Positions 6,725 to 13,260 of a DNA stretch of 32,843 bases are shown piece by piece. The notes under the pieces were generated by a model. The model was not told the DNA's origin. It saw only the letters and a list, made by a program, of their open reading frames with translations, and did not search any database. Position numbers and translations under genes: made by a program. The stretch is from Bacillota bacterium. Lineage in GTDB: Bacteria > Bacillota > Clostridia > Clostridiales > Clostridiaceae. The DNA is taken from the NCBI GenBank assembly GCA_021779235.1, contig JAJYBA010000002.1, forward strand, positions 1 to 32,843, read 5' to 3'. Each line of letters begins with the position of its first letter. Position 1 is the first letter of the stretch.

Positions 6725-7077
6725 CCTTCCACCTTCCCAAGCGTTTCTTTTAATACATCTGCAACATCTTCTCTGAGATTATCAAAATATTCAGATGGAG
6801 ATTGAGTAGTTGCGTGGCATTCAGCCCAACTAATCTTTAAATCGATTTTATCTTTAGTCTCTTTTATCCCTGCCGTCACTATCTCAATAGCTTTTTCTGT
6901 TGCATTTTTACCTGCTTGACAGGAGAGACATATATGTTTTTCTTTACCAATTATCTCTCCGCATTTAATATTTGTATCTTCCCATGCTTCACCCATCTTT
7001 ATGGTTTTTAAGACTTTTCCACAACCTTTATTATATTTCTCAAGTTCTGCGTTTAGTTTTGAAATTATTGAGTTCAT
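6721..7077 (-). CDS. Zinc-binding protein, paralogue of the protein at 4561-4944
   Basis: 118 residues. Same start, ICLSCQAGK zinc knuckle, AIEIV helix and LKETLGK tail as the protein at 4561-4944, but with a different insert between the first cysteines (CGKV to KCGE) and a different middle. Coupled by ATGA to both neighbours. The duplication and divergence suggests two specificities for a shared function. Confidence 0.7.
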   Translation of the reverse strand: MNSIISKLNAELEKYNKGCGKVLKTIKMGEAWEDTNIKCGEIIGKEKHICLSCQAGKNATEKAIEIVTAGIKETKDKIDLKISWAECHATTQSPSEYFDNLREDVADVLKETLGKVEG

Positions 7078-7418
7078 TGTCGCCCTCCAGCATTATAAAC
7101 GTCAGGGTGGGAAGAAATCTTCGTGGGAGTTTCTTTATCCGACAACTCTTTCCGATTCCCTCCCTGTCCCATTTCTATCGGGCAATAGTCGGCTTCCATT
7201 AATCTATTTCCCTGACTATAAAAGAAATGTCCAGTTCGATTAAACCATTCACGCAATAATAAATCTCTTTCTAAAGATAATTCATTTTCGTGTTGTGTAT
7301 TACCAGCTTCATGGGCGGAATAAATAGCGTGTTCTGTTTTAACTATTGCTCTCTCTATTCTACAGATATATACATGAGGAATTGCTATTCTATTATTTGA
7401 TATTATTGTGTATGTCAT
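7074..7418 (-). CDS. Hypothetical protein
   Basis: 114 residues, soluble. An alpha-helical first half with many Glu/His/Arg and a polar C-terminal half rich in Gly/Pro that may be disordered. ATGA overlaps on both sides. No motif recognised. Confidence 0.65.
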   Translation of the reverse strand: MTYTIISNNRIAIPHVYICRIERAIVKTEHAIYSAHEAGNTQHENELSLERDLLLREWFNRTGHFFYSQGNRLMEADYCPIEMGQGGNRKELSDKETPTKISSHPDVYNAGGRQ

Positions 7419-7798
7419 CTCTTCTCCTTTGTAAATCCTTGAATTATATTAAAAGCATTCTTTGCAGTTATATTTTCCAATGAACCCTTATATCCTAATT
7501 TAACCATATAATCTAATTGTTTTTGGGAAGCCATCTTAACTGGCTTTTTTGCATTTGATTCTTGTCTTGTTATTTTATCTATTTTTGCTTGTTCGTAATC
7601 TCCTATTATATTTGAATTAAATTCTGATTCGTTAGATTCTTTATTAAACCAAACAAATACACCTATGCCTATTGTGTTTCCGTCTTTGACTATTGGAATT
7701 AATTGAGTAGCAAATACTTTTTCTTTATTTGAAAATTGATTTATTAATACTTCTGCTGCGTGGCCAGATTCTACTTCAAAATATTTAACTTCGTTCAT
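7415..7798 (-). CDS. Protein with a C-terminal phage-type 'LGYKG' helical domain
   Basis: 127 residues. The N-terminal 75 residues are a beta-rich domain. The C-terminal MASQKQLDYMVKLGYKGS and the following TAKNAFNIIQ match a short helical module (ASxxQxxYxxxLGYxG...TxxxAxxxI) that I recall at the C-terminus of many phage proteins, often DNA-recombination or repair proteins. That suggests a DNA-related role, but the N-terminal domain is not recognised. Confidence 0.65.
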   Translation of the reverse strand: MNEVKYFEVESGHAAEVLINQFSNKEKVFATQLIPIVKDGNTIGIGVFVWFNKESNESEFNSNIIGDYEQAKIDKITRQESNAKKPVKMASQKQLDYMVKLGYKGSLENITAKNAFNIIQGFTKEKR

Positions 7799-7932
7799 TT
7801 TATTCTAAATTCCTCCAATATTTCTTTAAACATCTCGGGTTGGGTTCTATCTTCATTCTCCATACATAGAATCATAAATTTCTTCCAATCTTCTTTGAAT
7901 ACTTTTACATTCTTTAATGATTGCTTTTTCAT
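7795..7932 (-). CDS. Small ribbon-helix-helix-like protein (tentative)
   Basis: 45 residues. A short strand (SLKNVKV), then helix EDWKKFMILCMENE and helix TQPEMFKEILEEF. The order strand-helix-helix and the length fit ribbon-helix-helix DNA-binding dimers. Both ends overlap neighbours by ATGA. If correct it would be a local repressor of this array. Confidence 0.55.
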   Translation of the reverse strand: MKKQSLKNVKVFKEDWKKFMILCMENEDRTQPEMFKEILEEFRIK

Positions 7933-8045
7933 ATTATTTTATTCTCCTTATGTCTTTGTCTAGCTAGAATATATGACATTGATTCAGAAACATCTAATTG
8001 TATTTCTTTATTTATTTCATTTGAAGTATATTGTTCTAGTGTCAT
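7929..8045 (-). CDS. Small helical protein
   Basis: 38 residues, starting MTLEQYTSNEINKE. The start resembles MTLETYIQ of the 5319-5519 protein. Coupled by ATGA at 8042-8045 and at 7929-7932, which is the main evidence that it is expressed. Function unknown. Confidence 0.55.
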   Translation of the reverse strand: MTLEQYTSNEINKEIQLDVSESMSYILARQRHKENKII

Positions 8046-8290
8046 TGGGAAACCTCTTGAGAATAAACATTTAAAAGCCATGCGTGTCTCTTTGCTATTC
8101 CTTCTTCATTATTTTCTCCAATATCAGACCAAGACTTATTTTTCCCTAAATATTTATTAAAACATTCATCTCTCTTTTCAGAATCAATCTCATTTTCCCA
8201 CCAGTCTATAGCATCTCTAATAGTTAGGGAGTGTTGTGCATCTTCTTCGCCTTTAGCGTTTGCGTTCCTGACCTCTATTTGTTTATTCAT
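8042..8290 (-). CDS. Small phage-type protein (WW...NKY motif)
   Basis: 82 residues. The segment IDWWENEIDSEKRDECFNKY followed by KSWSDI and a helix resembles a short helical motif that I recall from many phage small proteins (W-x-x-L...NKY...I). Function of those is unknown. It heads the cluster 8290 to 1826 or a part of it; no convincing TATA box is seen at the standard distance upstream. Confidence 0.65.
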   Translation of the reverse strand: MNKQIEVRNANAKGEEDAQHSLTIRDAIDWWENEIDSEKRDECFNKYLGKNKSWSDIGENNEEGIAKRHAWLLNVYSQEVSQ

Positions 8291-8314
8291 GTGAATATTA
8301 TCTCATTAGAAGGG

Positions 8315-8364
8315 GAGAGGAAAAACACAAACCTTTGCAGATTTCGTTCTCCCCTCCTCTCAAA
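8315..8364 (-). other. Short intergenic region with an inverted G-rich/C-rich pair
   Basis: Between the stop at 8365 and the start at 8290 there is an 8-base inverted pair (AGGGGAGA near 8312, TCTCCCCT near 8351) with about 30 bases between the arms. It could act as a terminator or processing site. The evidence is weak. Confidence 0.25.
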
Positions 8365-8574
8365 TTAATGAGTATTAGACACCTCCAACCATTCAATATC
8401 TGTTCTACAAATCATAAAATGTCGTATTATTTCGTTGTCATCTAAACATCTTACATCTGCATAAAATAATCCTGAAGTGCTATCAGATTCATACTTTGGT
8501 TTAGTTAGAAGCTCATACATCTCTCCAAACCGAATGAATTTCTGACCCTTTTTTAATTTTGAATAATCGACCAT
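8365..8574 (-). CDS. Small hypothetical protein
   Basis: 69 residues. The opening KLKKGQKFIRFGEMYELL followed by alternating hydrophobic strands suggests a small beta-barrel. Soluble; not recognised. It follows the next gene with one base between and probably shares its promoter near 8860. Confidence 0.65.
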   Translation of the reverse strand: MVDYSKLKKGQKFIRFGEMYELLTKPKYESDSTSGLFYADVRCLDDNEIIRHFMICRTDIEWLEVSNTH

Positions 8575-8575
8575 T

Positions 8576-8833
8576 TTAGTTCTCTGCCTCCTTTAATATT
8601 TTTGTTAAGGCTTCTAATTCTTCTTTCTTTAGGTAAATCATCTTACTTACCTTATCAAATGGTTCATCAAAGCCAAAAAGACTTATATCTCCATTTTCAT
8701 GTTTTTCTCCCCAGATTTGGCTCTTATATTTATTGCCTTCGTCTCTAAGAACAAAGCTGTTGTCCTTTTGCATTTCTGTTACTCCGATGCTCTCGGTTGC
8801 TGTCTTTCCAGCTGTCTGGTTTGTGTTTTTCAT
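8576..8833 (-). CDS. Hypothetical protein, first gene of a leaderless transcript
   Basis: 85 residues; Thr/Ser-rich N-terminal tail, beta-rich centre and a C-terminal helix EELEALTKILKE. Unrecognised. A TATA-like box at 8853-8866 is 20-33 bases upstream of the ATG, so the transcript should begin at or next to the start codon. Confidence 0.65.
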   Translation of the reverse strand: MKNTNQTAGKTATESIGVTEMQKDNSFVLRDEGNKYKSQIWGEKHENGDISLFGFDEPFDKVSKMIYLKKEELEALTKILKEAEN

Positions 8834-8852
8834 ATCCTACCTAAATATAATA

Positions 8853-8866
8853 AGTATTTAAATGTA
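8853..8866 (-). promoter_or_regulatory. Archaeal promoter, GTATTTAAATGTAT type
   Basis: The 14-base word GTATTTAAATGTAT occurs here and again at 32589-32602, both times 20-35 bases before a start codon on the minus strand. It contains the TATA-like TTTAAATA (minus strand). Confidence 0.6.
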
Positions 8867-8907
8867 TCTTTTTATCTTTTTATCTATTGTGTCATTTAAG
8901 AATAATA

Positions 8908-8930
8908 ACATTTATTGGCGTTGCCCGAAA
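8908..8930. repeat. Dispersed 23-bp repeat, copy 1 (pairs with 12275-12297)
   Basis: ACATTTATTGGCGTTGCC followed by CGAAA matches 12275-12297 with a single C/T difference. Copy 1 lies at the left flank of the transposase gene; copy 2 lies just after the methyltransferase stop. Confidence 0.7.
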
Positions 8931-8940
8931 AAGGGGTAAC
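8920..8940 (-). terminator. Hairpin beyond the transposase gene
   Basis: GTTGCCC-GAAAAAG-GGGTAAC forms a 7-pair stem (one G.T pair) with a 7-base loop, 25-45 bases after the transposase stop. It fits a transcription terminator or part of an insertion-sequence end. Confidence 0.4.
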
Positions 8941-8964
8941 ACAAAAATATCTTGAACTAAAAGC

Positions 8965-10053
8965 TCACACAAATTTAATCTTTCCAGTGTTGGGATGTCT
9001 CGCTAATTCGTCGGGAGTCAAGAATTTCATAGGATTAGGTTCAATATATTTTTTAATTATTTCCTTAAAATTAATATGTATTTCATTTCTAAAAGTCTCA
9101 TTAACTAAACAGCAGATATTATGACAAATAAATTTCATCATTAATTCATTCCTTTGGCTTATGAATGTCTTGGTTCTCAAATAAGCTCCGAGTTTAGTTT
9201 TAATCATAGAGAATACTGATTCTACATTACTTCTTCTATGATATTTAGTTAGGAACTCATTTTGATGTGTTTTAAAATATTTATACATAGTCTTCCAAAT
9301 CTGAGGAGATTCTGAATTGGGATTAGTATGTGATTTAAATGGAATAAATGGTATAGCTCCTAGACTTTCTACTAACTGATGTATTCTACGGCTTGAATAG
9401 GCTCTATCCATTGAAATCTCTTTAGGTTCAAAATTATCTTTTAATTTGGTCAATAAATAAGGAGCTATCCTAATATCACTCGCATAACCTTGAGTTATTT
9501 CACAAGTGCAGATTATATGGGTTCTAGTTCCTATACAAATATGTCCTTTAATGAAGTTCTTTCTTTTCTGTTCATATTGTTTATCAAATCTAGCCTTAAC
9601 CCACCTATCAAATTGATATGTAGAGAATCCAGATGAGTCTATACTGAATTGGTCTTCTAGATTAGCTAGAGGCATAGCTGATAGTGTTAATAGCTTAGAA
9701 AGTATATCATAGGCCACTTCTGAGGCTAAGAAGTCATTTAATGTATTATAGTGTGGAGCTTTGTCTATGTACCCTGCTAATTCTGCTGTATGCAAATCTG
9801 AACTTATCTTTCTGGCTGAATAGTTGGAATATAATTTTAATCCTGAACAGAATACTAGGTCTCTTACTTTAATTGGCGGTCTTCCATTAATATGTTTAGG
9901 TTCTGGAATAATTTGACAGAGTTCGTATAATAATTTATAGAATAATCTTTTCTCTTGTGTTTTGGCTAAATTGTATATATGCCAGTCTTTTGGTTTGTTT
10001 AGAAACCAGTGTAGTCTTTCTTGTGATTCCATGAGTATGAAGGGAGAGAGCAT
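8965..10053 (-). CDS. DDE transposase, IS4/IS5 superfamily
   Basis: 362 residues, full length. Catalytic triad: D139 in FSIDSSGF, D216 in SMDRAYS, E278 in SNVESVF. The Y-(2)-R-(3)-E-(6)-K signature of the IS4/IS5 group is exact (Y271, R274, E278, K285). An N-terminal helical domain (about 1-110) would bind the ends. The start at 10053 has GGAGG seven bases upstream. No frameshift or premature stop, so it could be active. It catalyses cut-and-paste transposition of its own insertion sequence and is a passenger here. Confidence 0.92.
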   Translation of the reverse strand: MLSPFILMESQERLHWFLNKPKDWHIYNLAKTQEKRLFYKLLYELCQIIPEPKHINGRPPIKVRDLVFCSGLKLYSNYSARKISSDLHTAELAGYIDKAPHYNTLNDFLASEVAYDILSKLLTLSAMPLANLEDQFSIDSSGFSTYQFDRWVKARFDKQYEQKRKNFIKGHICIGTRTHIICTCEITQGYASDIRIAPYLLTKLKDNFEPKEISMDRAYSSRRIHQLVESLGAIPFIPFKSHTNPNSESPQIWKTMYKYFKTHQNEFLTKYHRRSNVESVFSMIKTKLGAYLRTKTFISQRNELMMKFICHNICCLVNETFRNEIHINFKEIIKKYIEPNPMKFLTPDELARHPNTGKIKFV

Positions 10054-10081
10054 TTGTTCCTCCTGCCGTCTCCCTGATGGG

Positions 10082-10099
10082 CGTTATATTTCTATAACG
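10082..10099. other. Stem-loop upstream of the transposase
   Basis: CGTTATA-TTTC-TATAACG is a perfect 7-bp stem with a 4-base loop, 29 bases before the transposase start. It may mark the right end of the insertion sequence or sequester its translation start. Confidence 0.45.
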
Positions 10100-10169
10100 T
10101 ACTATTTGTTAAATTAGACATTATTTAAACCTTTCTATTTTAGCTCTGCGTACTAAATTAAAGCGTACT
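10098..10169 (+). promoter_or_regulatory. Repeated CGTACT words upstream of the AbrB operon
   Basis: CGTACT occurs at 10098-10103 and within GCGTACT at 10148-10154 and 10163-10169, the last two 15 bases apart. Direct repeats placed just upstream of a regulator gene are good operator candidates for the AbrB-like protein. Confidence 0.4.
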
Positions 10170-10198
10170 TTCTCTTTTTAATTAACTTATATAGGAAC

Positions 10199-10208
10199 AT
10201 ATTTAAGG
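10199..10208 (+). promoter_or_regulatory. TATA box for the AbrB/winged-helix operon
   Basis: ATATTTAAGG is centred about 27 bases before the ATG at 10230, the spacing that gives a leaderless mRNA. Confidence 0.5.
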
Positions 10209-10229
10209 AGTACAATCTTCTAAGATAGT

Positions 10230-10460
10230 ATGGTGATAACAAAAGAAGAGCTTGAAGAAATTGTAGATAGTAGTTTTACACTTGAGGAATTTTCGTCTGT
10301 TAGTTCTGATGGGCGTGCTTTACTAACGAGGATTCCTCAAAATATTCATAAAGAATTAAATATTAAGAAAGGCGATAAATTAAAATGGTTTATCAATCTC
10401 CAAACAAAAGAATTGAAAATTATTCCTATTCATGACACAATTTCCCCCAAGAAGGCTTGA
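10230..10460 (+). CDS. AbrB/MazE-like swapped-hairpin DNA-binding protein
   Basis: 76 residues. The C-terminal 50 residues (RALLTRIPQNIHKELNIKKG then DKLKWFI) match the AbrB/SpoVT fold: a beta strand, a helix with I-P-x-x-I-x-x-x-L, and G-D-x-L. These dimers bind DNA as transition regulators or antitoxins. No toxin is adjacent; instead the next gene is a winged-helix protein overlapping it by 29 bases, so the pair likely regulates this region or itself through the CGTACT repeats upstream. Confidence 0.8.
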   Translation: MVITKEELEEIVDSSFTLEEFSSVSSDGRALLTRIPQNIHKELNIKKGDKLKWFINLQTKELKIIPIHDTISPKKA

Positions 10461-10719
10461 TAGCCGAGATAAAGATATTATAAGACATCTCTTTTATAGG
10501 AAGTCCGCTATGACTGGAAATGAGATAGCCAGAAAAGTTAATATGTCTGCTGCTGGAATAAGGCCTAGATTAGATAAATTACATAATCAGGGAATAATCA
10601 AACCATTAAGTCATACTGGGATAAGAACTTTTAAGAGAGAGTTTGGTAATGTTAGGAAAACAATTAATGCTCCTAGAAGTATATTTTGGGGATTAGATGT
10701 TAAAGAAAAGAAGAAATAA
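10432..10719 (+). CDS. Winged helix-turn-helix regulator
   Basis: 95 residues. The helix-turn-helix is plain: SAMTGNEIARKVNMSAAGIR (23-42), followed by RLDKLHNQGIIKPL (the wing). This is an MarR/ArsR-like or Lrp-like core with no ligand domain. Co-transcribed with the AbrB-like gene. Its stop abuts the stop of the convergent membrane gene at 10720 with no space between. Confidence 0.8.
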   Translation: MTQFPPRRLDSRDKDIIRHLFYRKSAMTGNEIARKVNMSAAGIRPRLDKLHNQGIIKPLSHTGIRTFKREFGNVRKTINAPRSIFWGLDVKEKKK

Positions 10720-11073
10720 TTAGGCTTTACGGAATTTTACGAGATAGAATAAGAGTGCAATTAATATTGGTGACCAATGTAATATAAAGAATACTGCTAT
10801 AATAAAAAATCCCCATGTAGGATAGTTTAATTTGAAAGCCCAATATGCCATACCTATACAGAATAATATAATCCCTACAACTGCAAGAATAAAAGAAACA
10901 AGAGCTATTGCCCCAAAGAATCCTAAGCCCTGACTGAATGAAAATAAATCCGCCGAAGGGTAAAACTTATGAAAGATAAATTGAAAAATAAGTCCTATTG
11001 CTTCAAATATTAAAGTTCCTAATAATAAATATTTATAATCCCTTTTTGCATTAATCAAACGCTTCTTATCCAT
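10720..11073 (-). CDS. Multi-pass membrane protein
   Basis: 117 residues. Hydrophobic segments at about 14-35, 48-75 and 80-112 give three or four transmembrane helices; the termini are basic and probably cytoplasmic. No motif recognised. It diverges from the ribbon-helix-helix gene at 11145, whose product may control both. Confidence 0.65.
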   Translation of the reverse strand: MDKKRLINAKRDYKYLLLGTLIFEAIGLIFQFIFHKFYPSADLFSFSQGLGFFGAIALVSFILAVVGIILFCIGMAYWAFKLNYPTWGFFIIAVFFILHWSPILIALLFYLVKFRKA

Positions 11074-11111
11074 GTTCTACCTGTGGGTCAAAATGAACTT
11101 AAAAAGGTTTG

Positions 11112-11136
11112 CCTCACATATGGAGTACCAGTGAGG
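11112..11136. promoter_or_regulatory. Inverted repeat operator candidate upstream of the RHH gene
   Basis: CCTCAC (11112-11117) and GTGAGG (11131-11136) are perfect inverted arms 13 bases apart. They lie between a TATA-like CTTAAAAAGG (about 11099-11108) and the start codon, so a bound dimer would block transcription; autoregulation by the gene product is likely. The second arm also supplies the Shine-Dalgarno GAGGTG. Confidence 0.5.
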
Positions 11137-11144
11137 TGTAAAAA

Positions 11145-11294
11145 ATGGCAAGAGCCAAATATCAACATATTAGCTTACATGAAGACCTTATTACTATGGT
11201 AGATGAATATATCAAACATAGCGGAAAGGGCTATAGAAGTCGTGCAGAGGTCATAAGTGATGCTATAAGAAAGATGATTGATAAGAAGGGTTAG
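11145..11294 (+). CDS. Ribbon-helix-helix (CopG-type) repressor
   Basis: 49 residues, complete RHH fold: strand AKYQHISLHEDLITMVDEYI then the GKGYRSRAEVISDAIRKMI second helix with the typical S-R-A-E-V turn. GAGGTG lies eight bases before the ATG. Dimers bind palindromic DNA, and the inverted repeat directly upstream is the obvious site. It converges on the proteasome-like gene; their stop codons overlap by four bases (11291-11294). Confidence 0.85.
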   Translation: MARAKYQHISLHEDLITMVDEYIKHSGKGYRSRAEVISDAIRKMIDKKG

Positions 11295-12175
11295 ATTTTC
11301 AGATGGGTCTCTATTGAATTAATCTTTTTTCCAGCTTCATCTAAGTATTTCTTTATTTGCGTCGCATCTAATTTAATTTCAGTACAACCATCTTTCGTAA
11401 TTGTTACTATTTGAGGTAATGTTCCTTCTTTGAGCCCTATCCCATTCTCTCCTAGTTGGAATTTCTCACAATATTTTATCGCAAATACCGCTAATTTGAT
11501 ACATTCTTCAAGCGACATATTTTCTTTATAGTTAATATCCAAGAAATGCTGAGCATAAGTAGTACCGCTACCAATTGAGGCATATCCCTTAATATGTTCC
11601 TGTATGAAACCACTAAACATAGCTGTTGCAAGAAATGGCTTATCTGTATAAGCCCCAACCATAATTGCCAGATTATCTTGATTATATTTTCCTAAATATC
11701 CTTGTATTTGCTCTATTAATTGTTTCACATTTGTTGCGCAATCGTCCATAAAACCTATGAATGTACCTTGAAACATTTTATACTGATATTGAGGATTCCT
11801 TTTTATTATCCCTTTAGCTACATCTTCAGGATTTATCCCTGCAACAAGTAAATCCTTTCTATTAAGATTCTTACAGTCTTCTATTCTTCCACGAGCTAGA
11901 CCAGAAATACGTTCTGCAAACTGATGAATTAAGTCTGTCCATCCACTACCTGCTATCGCTATATTCTTTGTGAATCCCGTATCTTTGATATAAGTAGAAT
12001 CTAAATCTGTGAATGGAGTAAATATCTTATCTTCCCAACGGAATTTTGCTCCTTCAACAACTTTTCTATCCCCGATTAAAATGACTCCATCTTTATACTT
12101 CATCCCGATTATAAGAGTCATACTTTTAGGTATGCTAAAATGTATATAAGGTTTTGGAGGATTTATATTATTCAT
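11291..12175 (-). CDS. Proteasome-beta-like Ntn hydrolase
   Basis: 294 residues. After a 19-residue propeptide-like leader the chain reads M-TLIIGMKYKDGVILIGDRK: Thr20 would be the N-terminal nucleophile, Asp36 corresponds to Asp17 and Lys50 to about Lys33 of 20S beta subunits. Further family features are AIAGSGWTD (70s) and IGSGTTYAQHFLDINYKENM, then MSLEECIKLA, as in the C-terminal helices of proteasome subunits. Longer than typical beta subunits (about 200) because of inserts. It would be a threonine protease, perhaps a self-assembling ring or an add-on to the host proteasome. Unusual cargo for an element this size. Confidence 0.8.
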   Translation of the reverse strand: MNNINPPKPYIHFSIPKSMTLIIGMKYKDGVILIGDRKVVEGAKFRWEDKIFTPFTDLDSTYIKDTGFTKNIAIAGSGWTDLIHQFAERISGLARGRIEDCKNLNRKDLLVAGINPEDVAKGIIKRNPQYQYKMFQGTFIGFMDDCATNVKQLIEQIQGYLGKYNQDNLAIMVGAYTDKPFLATAMFSGFIQEHIKGYASIGSGTTYAQHFLDINYKENMSLEECIKLAVFAIKYCEKFQLGENGIGLKEGTLPQIVTITKDGCTEIKLDATQIKKYLDEAGKKINSIETHLKI

Positions 12176-12237
12176 TGTTTTTGTGACACTTCCTCCTTTC
12201 TCTTTCCTTCAATTTGGGGTTTTAGTTCATTTTCCAT
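12172..12237 (-). CDS. Possible 21-residue leader peptide
   Basis: An ORF of 21 codons (MENELKPQIEGKRKEEVSQK at the start) whose stop overlaps the proteasome-like gene start by ATGA. GGAGG, the only good Shine-Dalgarno near that gene, lies inside it. Coupling is the only evidence; it may be a leader and not a functional protein. Confidence 0.3.
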   Translation of the reverse strand: MENELKPQIEGKRKEEVSQKQ

Positions 12238-12264
12238 TTATTTTTATCCTTCTATTGGCTTTTC

Positions 12265-12292
12265 GGTCAACGCTACATTTATTGGCGTTGCC
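12265..12292 (-). terminator. Hairpin after the methyltransferase gene
   Basis: CAACGC (12268-12273) and GCGTTG (12285-12290) form a 6-bp stem around an 11-base loop, a few bases past the stop at 12298. The loop and right arm belong to the 23-bp dispersed repeat. Confidence 0.4.
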
Positions 12293-12297
12293 TGAAA
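12275..12297. repeat. Dispersed 23-bp repeat, copy 2 (pairs with 8908-8930)
   Basis: Same 23 bases as 8908-8930 with one change (CCTG instead of CCCG). Here it forms the right arm of a hairpin; the copy at 8908 has lost that partner. Confidence 0.7.
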
Positions 12298-12783
12298 CTA
12301 TTTTTTAATTTTAAATATAAATTCAATTTCATCATAAAGTCCAGAGATAAATAAACTTAATTGACGACGGAAAGGGACATAGTTTTTCCAATGATTAATG
12401 TTTCCCGAAGAAATAAATTTAATAGATTCCAGTTTTAATTCAGTTAGCCCATATTCCTCTAATAATAAAGGAGTAAACGTCTTATCTGTAAAGAAATTCT
12501 TATGCTGCAAATCTCCAAAAGCGGAAGAACCTCTAGCGTGTGGAACTATCAAGGTTAATATACAATCATTACTTGCTATGCGAACACACTCCTGTAAGGC
12601 TCTAATAGGCTCTGAAAGGTGTTCTAGGATATTACTTAACCTTATTTCTTCTATTGAATCATCTTTGAAAGGATAAGGATAAATATCTAAATTATGCCTC
12701 ACGTCAGCTTTTATTGATTTAATTTGTTCTACATTAACCCATCCTTTTCTATAATCATATCCTGAACCCAAATTTAATTTCAC
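12298..12783 (-). CDS. Class I SAM-dependent methyltransferase
   Basis: 161 residues from a GTG start. Motif I LNLGSGYDYRKGWVNVE (3-19) binds SAM; DLDIYPYPFKDDSIEEIR and SNILEHL are motifs II-IV of the small type-11 methyltransferases; the C-terminus is short. Substrate unknown; relatives act on sugars, lipids or small molecules, often for glycan capping. It has its own TATA-like box upstream (12805-12814) and appears monocistronic and leaderless. Confidence 0.8.
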   Translation of the reverse strand: MKLNLGSGYDYRKGWVNVEQIKSIKADVRHNLDIYPYPFKDDSIEEIRLSNILEHLSEPIRALQECVRIASNDCILTLIVPHARGSSAFGDLQHKNFFTDKTFTPLLLEEYGLTELKLESIKFISSGNINHWKNYVPFRRQLSLFISGLYDEIEFIFKIKK

Positions 12784-12804
12784 TGTTATTGTAATTGAGA
12801 ATAG

Positions 12805-12814
12805 TATTTATATC
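12805..12814 (-). promoter_or_regulatory. TATA box for the methyltransferase
   Basis: TATTTATATC, minus-strand GATATAAATA, centred about 27 bases before the GTG. It overlaps the last codons of the gene at 12808. Confidence 0.5.
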
Positions 12815-12993
12815 TTTTTAAGTTTCTTTTCCATTGGAATTAATCCTTTAGAATAATAATTAGGAAATTCACATAAATGTTGCTTTGCTATTCTCTCAGC
12901 TGTCCTTTTAGAATTAGTGTGTTCCATTTCTATCCTTCTTCCTAACTTTAATTCTGACGGAATTATTTTACATTCCTTATTTATCTTAATCAT
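12808..12993 (-). CDS. DUF5661-like small protein
   Basis: 61 residues from the ATG at 12993, chosen for GAGAGG eight bases upstream; a longer reading starting at 13008 lies in the previous gene. The segment RIEMEHTNSKRTAERIAKQH, then LCEFPNYYSK and MEKK, fits DUF5661 proteins (EHT...A..IA..HL.EFP.YY...L..ME), which occur in phages and microbial genomes with unknown function. Last gene of the leftward virion run. Confidence 0.7.
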   Translation of the reverse strand: MIKINKECKIIPSELKLGRRIEMEHTNSKRTAERIAKQHLCEFPNYYSKGLIPMEKKLKKI

Positions 12994-12994
12994 T

Positions 12995-13141
12995 TTATTT
13001 CCTCTCAAACTTATGTGGTTTGACTTCCAGTTTTTTAGTCTGTTCCTTACAAGATTTAACGCAACCTTTTTCTAAATGACTTAATACACTTGCAGTTAAG
13101 ACAACTGGAGCAATGCTTAATATTTCATCTGATGCACTCAT
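12995..13141 (-). CDS. Small hypothetical protein
   Basis: 48 residues: a hydrophobic patch (ILSIAPVVLTASVL, 7-20), then KGCVKSC and a basic tail. It could be a short membrane-associated peptide. ATGA overlap with the upstream gene (13138-13141); its stop TAA lies just before the next start. Confidence 0.55.
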   Translation of the reverse strand: MSASDEILSIAPVVLTASVLSHLEKGCVKSCKEQTKKLEVKPHKFERK

Positions 13142-13260
13142 TTTTTTGACCTTCCTTTAAGTTTATTCTGGGTTTTGAAAAATATTATATCTGCCTCTTT
13201 CTTCGTATATCCTTTTTTCATATATTCTTTCTCAAATTTACGTTCTAATTTAAGTGGCAT
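13138..13260 (-). CDS. Small basic helical protein
   Basis: 40 residues (starts MPLKLERKFEKEYMKKGYTK). The pattern FEKEYMKKGYTKKEADIIFF resembles very short phage or archaeal-virus proteins I recall with KGYSKKEA motifs. Coupled on both sides (TAATG at 13260, ATGA at 13138). Confidence 0.55.
   Translation of the reverse strand: MPLKLERKFEKEYMKKGYTKKEADIIFFKTQNKLKGRSKK

Larger units (their letters stand above)
8908..10103 (-). mobile_element. Insertion sequence of the IS4/IS5 type, ends not fixed
   Basis: The transposase ORF plus flanks. I looked for inverted terminal repeats in 8900-8964 and 10054-10180 and did not find a convincing pair, so the borders given are approximate. Hairpins lie on both sides (8920-8940 and 10082-10099). 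The element separates the 8833 promoter from the regulator operon at 10230. Confidence 0.5.

Noticed and set aside
8900..10180. Inverted terminal repeats of the insertion sequence
   Set aside because: I compared the flanks in both orientations and found only unrelated hairpins, so no ends are claimed.
10720..11073. Toxin paired with the AbrB-like gene as an antitoxin system
   Set aside because: It is convergent, is a multi-pass membrane protein, and is not co-transcribed with the AbrB-like gene.
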